Below the pieces are notes generated by a model. It was given only the letters and a program-made list of their open reading frames with translations. It made no database searches and was not told the origin of the DNA. Below are positions 1 through 9,755 of a stretch of 64,000 nt of DNA, one piece after another; position 1 is the first letter of the stretch, and each line of letters begins with the position of its first letter. The translations under genes were made by a program, and so were the position numbers. The stretch lies in NCBI RefSeq assembly GCF_030052815.1, contig NC_079494.1, positions 34,148,467 through 34,212,466 on the forward strand. The letters are read 5' to 3'. Source of the stretch: Hevea brasiliensis (Eukaryota > Streptophyta > Magnoliopsida > Malpighiales > Euphorbiaceae).

Positions 1-845
1 TGAAAGTGCATGCACCAATTTGGAGTGGCAAGTCAATGTCTCCCAGCACCTCCCTCCTTGTACCGTCAAAAGCTCTTACCACCATAGCAGTTTGACGTAT
101 GTTTGACCGGTCAACCGGTAGCCTAGCCAAGGTGGCATTAGGCAGTATGTTGAGCGTAGATCCATTGTCAATGAGGACCTTGGCAACTACGCAACCTTTA
201 CACTTTACTGTCACATATAGAGCCTTAGTGTGCTTTAAGCCTGCCGGGTCTATCTCTTCTTCTGAAAAAGTGACAAAGCTAGATGCCTGAATTTGTCCCA
301 CTATTTTCTCAAATTTCCCCGGTGTGATGTCAGGGTTTACGAAGGCCTGATCCAGAATTTTTCTGCAAGGCTTGATGCTGCACCTTTTAGCTCAGAATCA
401 GTGACAATAGTGAAATTCGAGCAGGTGTCTTTCTTAACTATCCAACAACGTCGTACTCACTTTGCTTCATTATTTGAAGCAACAGCTCCTCCTCTTCGTT
501 TGATCCGGCAGGTTCTCCTCTCTCCACTTTCTCAACCTCCTCTTCTGTATTCTCTTGGGGCTCTCCCATTTTTACTTTCCCTCTCTTCTTTTCTTTCTCT
601 TCACCCCCGTAACATCTCCCACTTCGGGTTATAAATTCAACCTCTTGCTCAAGTGGGGAGGATTTTGTGGTAGCGATGGGCTGGGGGTTTGATTAGGGAG
701 TAGCATTACCAGAAGGTCCAACGTGAGTCATCTTGAAGTGCTCGTGAGGAGCGAAACACGGTTTAGGATGTACTGAAGGCGAGGCAAGGCTAGGAGCTGG
801 TGTACTGCCTGATGCTCCTTGGGTGAAGACTTGGAAATCATAGTT
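1..845 (-). pseudogene. gag-protease junction and retropepsin (partial)
   Basis: The minus strand encodes a charged linker after gag (with EVEFITRSGR and runs of Glu/Lys), then a segment resembling Tat/Ogre pre-protease (TPGKFEKIVGQIQA, SFVTFSEEEID). The retropepsin core follows, with the active-site motif LIDNGSTLNILP (Asp-x-Gly-Ser) at about 120-160 and the downstream VVRAFDGTRREV. The enzyme would cleave the Gag-Pol polyprotein in virus-like particles. The 1-347 stretch reads in one frame. At least one frameshift and one stop separate it from the linker. The rest of pol is off the left edge. Family assignment is from motif recognition. Confidence 0.75.
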
Positions 846-2853
846 CTAAGGTACACCACGAGTGTTTGTAACTAGGAGCTGGGACGGGGTTCGGATGATT
901 GTTACTGGTGGTGATGATGTTGGGACAGAGAAGGTCATTATGTGATTAGAGGCATTTTGGCCGGATTGGGCTGCATTTACTCCGCCCTCCATTTTCGACC
1001 TTACTTGGCATCTTAAGACCTTGAGGGACAGTAGGTTCTGGACCTCTTGTTTGAACTCCTCACAATTTTGCAGGTCGTGGTCAGCTGTTTCTCCATGATA
1101 GGGGCATCTCGCATTTTTTTCAGGCTCTGGTGTTTGAGGGTAGAGGTAACCTTCCCTCACTGCCATTGTAAAGATTTCCTCAAAGTGAGGAATCAGTTGA
1201 TCTATCTCCAAAGTTGACCCTTCTCCTTCTGAATCTATCATATTCACACCACTGCCCGTACCGTGATTGGGCAATGGGTTTGAGGTAACATTGGGAAGGG
1301 AGCCATTCCCTTTGATTTTTAACCATCCATTTCTGATTAGGGCGTGCACTCTCCCTCTGAGTGCCCCATAATTATCAGTAGAGTGCCCCTGTGCCCCTCC
1401 ATGATACTCACACCGGGCACTAGCATCATACCCCTGGGGTATGGCAGCTGAATTGGGTCAAGGGGAATCGGCACTATTTGATTTATACTGATGAGGTATC
1501 GGTATATTTCACTAAGTGGCAGGGGAAGATTTGGATCAAGATTTCTTTGTGGTCTCAGGTTATTTGGAGGTGGTCTTGGTTGAATAGGTTGAGGAGGTGG
1601 TCTGGGCTAGTAAGTTGTCGAGGGTGGATACTGCGGGCGTGGGTAAGGATAATTTGGGAAAGGGGGTGCAATGTTTGTAATGGTTTGGCCATGAGGGGGA
1701 GGATATGGCCAGTAGTTATTTGGAGGTAATGAAGATTGGGTGCTCTGTCGGGTGATGGAATGCACATCACCCTCTTTCTTCTTGCCAAAACTGGCAGTTT
1801 TCTTTACAGGATTCTCAGTCAACTCCTGCAGTCGTCCCATCCTTAAGTTGGCTTCTATCCTCTCACCAGCTTGGATGATGTCCGAGAAGCTATTGGAAGT
1901 GTTTCCAATCATCAGATTGAAGTATGGAGCCTTCAATGTCTCGATGAACAGGGAGCAAAGCTCATTATTAGTAACCGGAGGATATACTTCTGCCGCTTTC
2001 TCTCTCCACCTCTTGGCATATTCTTTGAAGCTTTCTCTTTCCCTCTGTATCAGGTTTTGGAGGTCTCTCCTTGTGGAGGCCACATCATAGTTGAACTTGT
2101 ATTGTTTCAAGAAAGCGTAAGCCAAATCCTTCCAGGAGCGTAATTTGCTCCTGTCCAACTGAATACACCATCTCAGGGCTGCCCAGGAGAGACTCTCGTA
2201 AAAGAAGTGAACCAGGAGTCTATCGTCTTCCATTAGGGCGGACATTTTGGCAATATAAGTGGCCAAGTGAATGCGGGGGTCTGAGTTCCGGTATATTTGT
2301 CGAAGTCTGGGACCTTGAACTTAGGCGACACCACCACATCAGGCACCAATCTCAGTGACACCACATCAACTGAACCATACATGTTCAGTCCCTCTATCGC
2401 TCTTAATCTCTCTTCTAGAGCAGATAGCTTCTCATTTTCTCTCGTCTTATTTTCCCCTCCTACTGCATGAAATACTCCCCCAGCTGGGAAATGAGGGGCA
2501 GAATGAACCGAAGGGATCAGGATTGAAGGGTATGGCTCTGCATTTGGGATAGTCGGGTATTGGGAGAAAGGAGGGTCATTATTCAGGGGAGCCGGATTAA
2601 CGGTGATTTTTGGATCCGGGATAGGTGGCTGAAAGGTGAAAGAGGTTGAAGCATGATGAGAATCAACCGTTGTAGGAGGTAGGGGAGGTAGTGGTAAGTT
2701 AGGCTCTGAGGCAGGCTTATTATGGGACATCTCTCTCATTAGTCTCATGAGCTCTGAGACCTGGTCTTTCAACTCGGACACTTGTGCTTGTAAGTTCTGG
2801 ACTTGTTCCTGGTCTTCCATTAGCCTTCTTGTTCGTGACCTTGTTAAGTACAC
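846..2853 (-). pseudogene. Tat/Ogre gag (nucleocapsid/capsid polyprotein), frameshifted
   Basis: Three minus-strand frame segments form one gag. At 2853-2233 an N-terminal coiled coil (repeated QVSELKDQVSEL) and a Pro-rich linker end with KFKVPDFDKYTGT. At 2266-1607 is the retrotransposon-gag core, with WKDLAYAFLKQYKFN and a Lys/Glu-rich helix region. At about 1480-846 are two Cys/His clusters: CEYHGGAQGHSTDNY, whose last Cys is replaced by Tyr, and CPYHGETADHDLQNC, which is complete. The family normally has both. A frameshift near 2250 separates the first two segments, and further breaks lie at about 1350-1610. The start is unclear: an ATG at about 2860 is out of frame with the conserved N-terminus and a stop lies just before it, so the first usable Met may be the one before EDQEQ. 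Role: RNA packaging and particle formation. Confidence 0.75.
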
Positions 2854-3391
2854 TCATCTGGGTTGAACAGCGTGTCTGGTCAGGGTTGCTTTGCTTGAAG
2901 CGATGTTGATTTTCTGTAGGAAGTAAAAAAAACTTTTTAGTGAATTTTGAATTTTGATAAAAATTAAAAGGGTCCTGGTTTGGACAAAGGATACGGTGGC
3001 ATCTGCAGAAGAATAATTGCATCAATTTTATCATGCCATCGTTCGATAGTCCGTCAGTGAATGACTGGATTGAATGCGCATCCATGATACCTGTCCATAT
3101 GGCGCATCCAATTTTTCACATAACCCTAGCGAGGGGGTTCCTACGGGAGTCATACTATTCATTCACAATTTTGCTAAACAATGGCCCAAAAGTTGTTCCA
3201 TTAATTGAATAATCATACATGGCATTCTTTACATTGGCTTAGGCTCAGGGAGACTCTTTATAATGTAATGACATTTCCTGAGATATTCATAAAGCCTTTC
3301 TTCTTGTCTGGCGGGGTTGAATATCCTCAGGGCATACTCGGATTCAAGTAATAGTTCTTGTTTCCCCTGTGCTATCATTCTCTCCAGCTGG
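2854..3391 (-). other. ORF1-gag spacer of the Ogre-like element
   Basis: This is roughly 540 bases between the end of ORF1 and the start of gag on the minus strand. It has short purine-rich runs and no sustained reading frame I would support. In Ogre elements ORF1 and gag are separate frames, so a non-coding spacer is expected. I see no recognisable repeat or promoter in it. Confidence 0.5.
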
Positions 3392-5146
3392 TCAACATTT
3401 TTCTTTTAGCTCTTGATAAAGGGTGGCTTGTCTCTCTTTTTCCTTTCTTTCATTAGCACATTCTCTCAGGATATCATTGATAAGCTGTGCATGCTCCTTC
3501 AGTTCAAGCTTCTTCTTTTTGCTTTCTTGTTTATACTCCTCCATGAGTATTTCCTGGTATTTTTTTTTCTCTTCAAGCTTGCCATTCTGTACTTCTGCTT
3601 GTTTCATTGTAGCTTGGAGAGAGCTCTTTTCCTCTTCCCACCGCATTTCTTGTTTCTTAAACTCTGTCTTTTCAGCTCTTACTTCTTTCCTTAACCTTTT
3701 TACTTTTATTTTGAGGATCTGTTGTTGGTCCTCTAACTGTCTTATTCGTTCTTGTAATTGCTGATTTTTGGTATCCGCCTTTTGTAGAGAGTTAGCCAAA
3801 CGAGCACTAGCTTCTTCTGAAAGGATGTTTCGACGAGGGTCATCACCTTCGAATTTGGTTGGATTTGCAGTTAGGTATTCTTGATCCCTGCCAACCCTCC
3901 ATTTAAGATAATCGCCCGTGACACTCGGGCCTTTAGGCGACCTTTCCATTATAGTGATGTTTTCCCAGGACTTACGAGCTATTTTCAATTCTTCTTCATT
4001 ATGGAGCTCATGATAGAAATGACCTTAGTGATATTCTTCAATACTGATTGCGGACTGGGTTAAATCGAACTGTCTCATTACTAATGCTGGGATGTAATTT
4101 GTGTGTTCGGTCACTCCAATTAGAGACACTGAACAATTACTCCCTGTGCTTAACAAAATGGGTTGACCCGACATCCACAATTTCTTCCAACAGTAGTCAT
4201 GGCCGTTGAAACTCAGAATCTATTCTCGCTACTGCAGCTCATCCTTTGGGCTGATTACTAATCTGGTCATCTTTTTGATAAGAGGCTGGTCAAGATACCA
4301 AGTTAACCCCTTTGTCTCTACAGGGCACATGTGACTGATGATCCAAAGGTGCAACAATTGAGAACAACACTTGATGGACCCCTTGCCTTATTGTCGACAG
4401 TAAGTAAGGGTTAATAAAGTCTCTGCAAGAATTACCGGTATTGGGTTGACCTTCTGCTTTTCTACTGCCCAGAATATCTCCACAACGCTGCAGGTTATAA
4501 TTCTCGGAGGCCCAGGGAACAATATCAAGCCATAGATCCCCAAAGCAAGTGCCAATGAAGCTTGCTCCCATTGTTCATTATGGATGTATTGATCTAACCA
4601 CTTCTTGAGGTAAGTCCAATACCATCCCTGCGTGTTTCCTTTGACAGTTTCTCTTGCCTTTGCTTCTTCCAAGGGAATTCCCAACATATGTGCGAACCGT
4701 TTCCAGGTCTGCCTATGCTCAAGGTGTAGGTAGATCTGATTCTGCACCGCATAAAGAATTTCTAGCAATGCTTGATATTCTTCCATAGTGGGGGTAGTAT
4801 CGATATCATTGAAGGAGAATACCCCATACTTGGGATTCCAAACCGACAACATGGCCTTTAATACAGGGACTTGAACTTTGACTCGTGTCAAGGTCGCAAT
4901 CCTTCCATATTTTTCCTCAAATTGCACCTTAACGTGGTTGGCAAGCAACCTCCAACTACTGGATAAACCTTCGAGGCAGGTGTTTTTGACTTCGACTTTG
5001 CTCAGATCCAACGGGGGTAACAAGTTGGCATCTGCCCTGATGACATCACTTCATGGAGGTACTGAACCCTGAGGCAATTCGGACCACGGTTTAGCATGCT
5101 GTTCCGGTCTAGGAATTTCTTCTGCCAACTGACTCGAGGATGCCAT
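3392..5146 (-). pseudogene. Ogre-type extra ORF1 (unknown function), with stops
   Basis: One minus-strand frame of about 585 codons runs from the ATG at 5146-5144 (start MASSSQLAEEIPRP) to the stop at 3392. It is interrupted by in-frame stops at 5051-5053, near 4388 and in 4000-4210. The N-terminal two thirds are globular, with YGVFSFNDIDTTPTMEEYQA and a later SIKCCSQLLHLWIISHM; this resembles ORF1 of Ogre elements and plant mobile-domain-like proteins. The C-terminal part (3392-3850) is a strongly charged coiled coil of about 150 residues (LQERIRQLEDQQQILKIKV and onward). Ogre ORF1 has no established biochemical role. Position upstream of gag and behind the leader fits the family. The frame agreement across all segments makes it one decayed gene rather than several small ones. 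Confidence 0.7.
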
Positions 5147-6010
5147 GTTAAAAATGATGCTTATTCTTTTACAGACCTTAATTCGGTGATGCCTGCAGGA
5201 AAAACGTGTTAGCTGGAGGAATTTAGGTAATTTTGAATTATACTGTTGGCAGGGTAACACCTACACATTTATCAAAGTAGGAAAGTGTGTAGGTCCTCCT
5301 AACAGTATGATCCAAGATTACCCTTAAAAATAAGAACATAAGAAAACACAAACAGAATAGGGTGAAAGCAAGTATGTCCCTTTTTGTCCTAAAATAAGGA
5401 GAGTTCTGGTACCGGATAGGTGCTACCTAATTGGATAGTTCTATCAAGGTCTAAATTTCTAAAAGCCACAGGTTCCCAAATTGCCCCCAATGTAAATGGT
5501 AGAGCCCCATTCTACCACCATGATACTAACGGGAGAGTTCCACGGGTATCACAGTAAATAGAATGAGTTTCAATCTGAGCAGAAGCCTTCACGGATACTA
5601 ACGGGGTAAAACCCACGGGCACCACTACATGACTCCCTCTTATTTCCTAGAGGGGATAAGAAAGCCCGGGTATAGGGCTGAAGTGTGTGAGGACATTGTG
5701 TGAGTGTTTAATGTGTGAAGGGACACCTTTATCTCTTCCCAATATGGGGAGTTTTTTCCTTTTTTTTTTAGACGAAGAGTGCTGTGATAAGACATTCAAG
5801 ACAAGCAAAATGGTTAGCAAAAATAATAATAATTAACATATGGAATTTTGTAAATTAAGCCCACCTAACTATGGTTTGAGCATAAAATTAAATCTACTTT
5901 TGGACCTCTGAACCGGGGTTAAGGTGAAGATTTTAAATCCCTAGTGGAGTCACCAAGCTATCGCAAGGTGTTTTGCGATCGCTTGGACGAAAACTCACCG
6001 AAGTGGGAAA
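5147..6010 (-). other. Untranslated leader of the Ogre-like element
   Basis: This interval lies between the PBS and ORF1 and has no coding frame. It contains a strong stem-loop at 5241-5307 and two related copies of a motif built on GATACTAACGGG followed by a CCACGGG box (about 5521-5550 and 5592-5625). Packaging and translation signals would be expected here, but that role is inference. Confidence 0.55.
5241..5307 (-). promoter_or_regulatory. Extended stem-loop in the Ogre-like leader
   Basis: Outer arms TACTGTT (5241-5247) and AACAGTA (5301-5307) are exact reverse complements. Inner arms ACCTACACA (5259-5267) and TGTGTAGGT (5286-5294) are also exact, with AGG/CCT pairing possible between them. 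The loop is about 18 nt. It sits roughly 95-160 nt upstream of the ORF1 start. The structure is seen directly in the sequence. A role in dimerisation, packaging or translation is inferred only. Confidence 0.5.
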
Positions 6011-6014
6011 GAGT

Positions 6015-6027
6015 GAGGAGTCGCCAC
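6015..6027 (-). other. Primer-binding site, tRNA-Arg type
   Basis: The minus strand reads TGGCGACTCCTCAC just inside the inferred LTR end, separated from it by about nine bases. A PBS starting TGGCGACTC, complementary to a tRNA-Arg 3' end, is typical of Ogre/Tat elements. It fixes the element's orientation and the inner end of the 5' LTR. Confidence 0.65.
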
Positions 6028-6456
6028 TTTAATTTTGAGGGAAATTAAAGAAAACCATTTGTAAAAATAAATTAAAATGAAACCACTTCAAAAATAGAGA
6101 TTCTAGGTTCGGGGTCCGTAAACGGGTAAAGAAAGTGTTAGGCACCCCACCTCGTCCCTCAATGAGGGTGAGCAGATTTAACCTTATGCTCTTTATGAAT
6201 TAAAATCGATAGTTAGGGGGATTCGAATGGAGATGTTAATCCTTTTGACAAAAGGGAATATTTGATTTTTCACTAATTCGGGTTACCCAGATACATAAAT
6301 AAATGAGACGACCCTTAATGAGTTGGTGTTGCGTATCAGTTTTGTTTAGAGGGTTACTTTGCATATTGTGCTATTTTAGTTCGAATTTGAGAAAATCTGG
6401 GTAAAAGCTTTTCCGATCTCTGGGGATACTCTATTCAAAGTTTGAATGAAGGATTT

Positions 6457-6990
6457 CGGATAAGAACTCTCCTCCGAACTCCACATATTTATTAAAATTT
6501 TGGTTGAGAATCGGATAAGAACTCTCATTCGATCGCTTTAAATGATTATTAAAACTTTTGGTTGAGAATCGGATAATAATTCTCCTTCGATCTCTTTAAA
6601 TGATTATTAAAAATTTTGATTAAACATCGGATAAGAACTCTCCTTCGATCTTTTTAAACATTTATTAAAACTTTTAATTGAGAATCGAATAAGAATTCTC
6701 CTCTGATCTCTTTTTAGTATTTATTAAAAATTTGCATTAAGAATCGGATAAGAACTCTCCTCCAATCTCTTTTTAGTATTTATTCAAAATTTGGATTGAG
6801 AATCGGATAAGAACTCTCCTCCGATTTCTTTTTAGTATTTATTAAAAATTTGGATTGAGAATCGGATAAGAACTCTCTTCCGATCCCTTTTTAGTATTTA
6901 TTAAAAATTTAGATTGAGAATCGGATAAGAACTCTCCCCCGATCTCCTATTTGGTTTGGATGAGGATCAGGTAAGAACTCTCCCCCGACC
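6457..6990 (-). repeat. 58-59 bp tandem repeat array inside the Ogre LTR
   Basis: About nine head-to-tail units each contain CGGATAAGAACTCTC, then CGATCTCTTT, then an AT-rich stretch ending in GAGAATC. Central units (6746-6920) are nearly identical. Edge units are more diverged, as expected for unequal crossing over or replication slippage. The array lies between the TATA box and the PBS, so it would be transcribed as part of R/U5. Confidence 0.85.
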
Positions 6991-7973
6991 TCTTGAAATT
7001 TAATTACGATCGTATCACGCAAGGACCTTAGGCTAAGGGTTCTGGTATCCGAAGACACTGGGAACTCGGATTAGGCTTCTTTTAACTCATTGGTGCCTTG
7101 TGACTAAATAGGGGATACCAGACTGAATTTTTATCGATCTCCTATGCAATCGCCTTACCAGTACCTTTCGGCAAGTAGCATTTGCTCTATTTCATTTGCT
7201 AGTCTAAAATTCAATTTTTCTCCGACTCCCCACCTTACCCAGCCATCTTCTTGAGCTAGTCTAGTGGCTCGTCTTCATAATTTTTTTTTTGATTTATTAT
7301 CCGAACTTTTATTTAAAAAAAACTGTTGTGTTAAGATACAGCTACCAACATTTTATCAAACTACCTATACGTTACCCGTAACCAGAACACCTACATTAGG
7401 AGATAGTAAAAGACCAAGAACAAATAAATAACATGAACTGTTGTATCAAAAGATAAACTCAAGAAAATAACCACCTATGTGGGACCTCCTAACATAAGAC
7501 AAACTTTAACGAAAATTACAAGCATAAAAAAAAGAAAATAAAGGCAAACACTGGATAGGGCAACGGTTCAGACACTCACCTGTAGGAAGTTGAACCTATT
7601 GAACTAATTATGGAGTCACAAAATATAGTAGAGCCATGCGCTGCTAGCCTAGGGACTAATGTTCGCCTTGGAATGACAACAACCGAGTTTCAATGAGGTT
7701 GAGCTTGGAAAATGAAAGTGGAAATGAAGGCAGAACTGAAACTAAGAGAGGGTATCACAAAGTAATGAACGAACTGAAAATGGAGAGTTTCAGTATTCAA
7801 TACTTTTTCAAAGAAAATACTTTAGAAAACTGATTTCTGAAGTTTTTCCTATTTTTGAAAGCTTAAAAATAGTAGAGTAGCAAAACTGAATTAAGTTTCA
7901 AAGCCTTTCCACTATAGTCACCACCCTTTTCTTCGTTTTTTGTTTCAACAGTTTTCATGCAGGTATTTATAGG

Positions 7974-7981
7974 GACTATGT
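7974..7981 (-). promoter_or_regulatory. TATA box of the Ogre-like LTR
   Basis: The minus strand reads CCCTATAAATACCTGC around this site. A TATAAATA core in a GC-richer setting, with transcription directed toward the PBS, is the expected LTR promoter geometry. The start site would be about 30 bases downstream, near 7945. Prediction from sequence only. Confidence 0.55.
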
Positions 7982-8300
7982 GCTCCCAATGAAGGGTCAG
8001 GATTTTCTTTGAGGGAGATGGAAGGTTTGGATTTTAAAGGACATGATCTGATGCTTGGGAATTAAAGAGAATCAGAATGAACGGCTAAGATCCTTTTCAG
8101 AATATTTGTCCTTTCTCTTTTCTAATCTGACAGCTCAAAATTTCCTTGTCAAGGGCGATTCGAGGGCTGGGAATAAAAAGCGCTGGTCTTGTCGCCTTCT
8201 TCTTTGATCCAAGGGCTCCGTGCTTATCTTTACAAGTAAGATCAATGGTGGAGATTGAGATGTACAAAACTGTCATGACATACTTTGGCACCTGTCAGTA

Positions 8301-8709
8301 ATGTGGGCGATTCTGTAAATGAGGCGTGCGGTGGAGATTTGATCTCGTCTGCAACGCTTTAACTACCTCAGCTCTGATTATGACGACAGTTATTAAAAGT
8401 TGCCTTATTCTCTTTGCTTTCCGATCTTCCCTCCCTTCTAATCTTTCTAATATGATCATTTTCTGATCTCTCATGCTGGGCCCACCTCTCCTGATCTTTC
8501 CCGCTCTAGAGTCTTCTCCTTTATCCGGGCCGGTTCAGTCAAAGCATTTATTCCTTCAGTTTCCAAGGTGTCCGCTTCATTTTTTGCTAGCAATAAATGC
8601 TCATACTTTCTCTGTATATATACCTTCAATGAGACATTCTTTTGCATTTCATTTTCTCCTCCCGCTTCTCACTTTTCCTGTTCTAACCGCTCCGGTAACG
8701 ATCCCGACC
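8301..8709 (+). promoter_or_regulatory. Promoter-like region upstream of the 137-codon ORF
   Basis: A plus-strand TATA run (TATATATA, 8615-8622) lies about 95 bases before the ATG at 8710. It is preceded by AATAAATGCTCA (8592-8603) and followed by a pyrimidine-rich leader containing CTCCGGTAA (8690-8698). The same order of short blocks recurs at 9574-9709 ahead of the next gene. The remainder (8301-8590) shows nothing recognisable. Some of it may be the outer end of the Ogre LTR. Confidence 0.4.
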
Positions 8710-9123
8710 ATGGCAGCTGCTTTTGATCTTTTTCCGACTGTTTACTTTATTCATCGACTGAAAGTTTATGACCCTGGTGATCGAAAAACTATGATGGCCA
8801 TATTTGATGACAGTGAGAGAACCGGACTAATTTACAGATCCAGATCGAGAATATCGATCGTGTCAATCTCGAGTCGGCCAACCGATATAATCGACGAACT
8901 GATTTCGGGTGAGAAAACTGCTAATTTCCCTCCTATTATTAGTTACTGCCCTTTAAAGTTCATTTGGCTTCTCACCACATTGGGTGTCCCGACAGCGGCT
9001 CGGTTCGGAGTGATAACATTGACGATGACCTCTCTTATCCTCATGAACGTCATAGTCTCCCCATCTGAGCTGTACATCTATCCGATGTTGATGGCCGGTC
9101 TCCAGATCAAACACATCTTTTGA
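8710..9123 (+). CDS. Hypothetical 137-residue protein, unrecognised
   Basis: An uninterrupted frame starts at the ATG in GACCATGGCAGC, a good plant start context, and ends at TGA 9121-9123. The protein begins [19 protein letters not shown]. It has a charged central section ([26 protein letters not shown]) and a hydrophobic C-terminal half ([15 protein letters not shown] and a second apolar stretch) that could be buried or membrane-associated. I do not recognise the family. An intact frame of this length, with a promoter-like module, next to heavily broken retrotransposon genes suggests either a captured gene fragment or an accessory ORF of the neighbouring plus-strand element. Chance openness cannot be excluded for 414 bases. 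Confidence 0.4.
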   Translation: MAAAFDLFPTVYFIHRLKVYDPGDRKTMMAIFDDSERTGLIYRSRSRISIVSISSRPTDIIDELISGEKTANFPPIISYCPLKFIWLLTTLGVPTAARFGVITLTMTSLILMNVIVSPSELYIYPMLMAGLQIKHIF

Positions 9124-9755
9124 TTCAGCCATGAGACTAGGCTTTGACATAGGCCTTTACTAGATAGGATGTACTACCGATCTCTAGAGATCTCCCAAAT
9201 GATGTAATCTGACCTTTTCGATCTCTTGGGATCGGCCAAATGATGTAATCTGACCTTTTGGAAATGAAATCCGATCTCTTGGGATCGCCCAAATGATGTA
9301 ATTTGACCTTTTGGAAATGAAATTTTATTTTGATAATTATCATTTTATTATTATTGCATTGGTTATTTTCCGATCTCTGATGTGTTATCCGATCCGATTC
9401 CTTACTGAATAACCCTTAGCCGATCTGTAATTCTAAACATCTACCTTAATCTGTCAGTCTTTAAGTAGCCGATCTCCCTTTATTTAATTATGGAGTTTCC
9501 GAAATATTCGTGAGACGTGTCAGAAAAAGGTGACGAATCCCGCTAACCGATGCGCCGCTTGGGAAACTGTGAGCATTAAATGCTCAGACGGGTATAAATA
9601 GAGGATGGGTCAGCCAGTTGCTCCCTTATGTCATTTTCAGCATCTCGCGAGTGATTCCAAAATTCTCTCAATTTTTCAAGTTCTTCTGACACCGATCACA
9701 CTCCGGTAAGGGTTTTGATCTTTCTTTTAGTTTAAATTTTCTCTTTTCTTTGGAA
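9124..9755 (+). promoter_or_regulatory. Intergenic/leader region with tandem repeats and TATA module
   Basis: No coding frame is supported here. The left part (about 9175-9335) is three imperfect tandem repeats. A near-perfect palindrome GAGCATTAAATGCTC (9571-9585) sits just before TATAAATA (9593-9600). The downstream leader contains CTCCGGTAAG (9701-9710), which also looks like a splice donor, and TTTCTTTTAG (9721-9730), which looks like an acceptor. The layout suggests a promoter for the gag-like gene that begins at 9756. Confidence 0.45.
9175..9335 (+). repeat. Three-unit tandem repeat, about 55-60 bp
   Basis: Three copies carry CCGATCTC followed by GGGATCG or a variant, then CCAAATGATGTAATCTGACC and, in the last two, TTTTGGAAATGAAAT. 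Units are about 85-95% alike by eye. Function unknown. GATC-rich words recur in the neighbouring LTR-like DNA. Confidence 0.75.

Larger units (their letters stand above)
1..8300 (-). mobile_element. Tat/Ogre-lineage Ty3/gypsy retrotransposon, 5' part
   Basis: Read on the minus strand the order is long LTR, primer-binding site, about 0.9 kb leader, an extra ORF1, gag, then aspartic protease running off the window edge. An additional ORF upstream of gag and a PBS beginning TGGCGACTCC are hallmarks of the Ogre/Tat group. Reverse transcriptase, integrase and the 3' LTR lie outside the window. The ORFs carry stops and frameshifts, so this copy is not autonomous. The left limit is the window edge. 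The right limit (outer LTR end) is uncertain by a few hundred bases because no second LTR or TSD is visible. Confidence 0.8.
6036..8300 (-). repeat. 5' LTR of the Ogre-like element
   Basis: The inner end is placed at the TG (6036-6037) next to the PBS. Close to it is the conserved Tat/Ogre-like block GTTAGGCACCCC (about 6140-6152). The LTR holds a 58-59 bp tandem array (6457-6990). A TATA box on the minus strand lies at 7974-7981. The sequence upstream of the TATA box (8000-8300) would be U3. The outer end cannot be fixed without the partner LTR; 8300 is an estimate. Confidence 0.6.

Noticed and set aside
1478..2143. Plus-strand ORFs opposite the Ogre gag
   Set aside because: Shadow frames of the minus-strand gag, with no recognisable composition or motif.
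6457..6990. Regular repeats that could be mistaken for a CRISPR array
   Set aside because: Units are contiguous 58-59 bp tandem repeats with gradual divergence and no unique spacers, inside a plant LTR.
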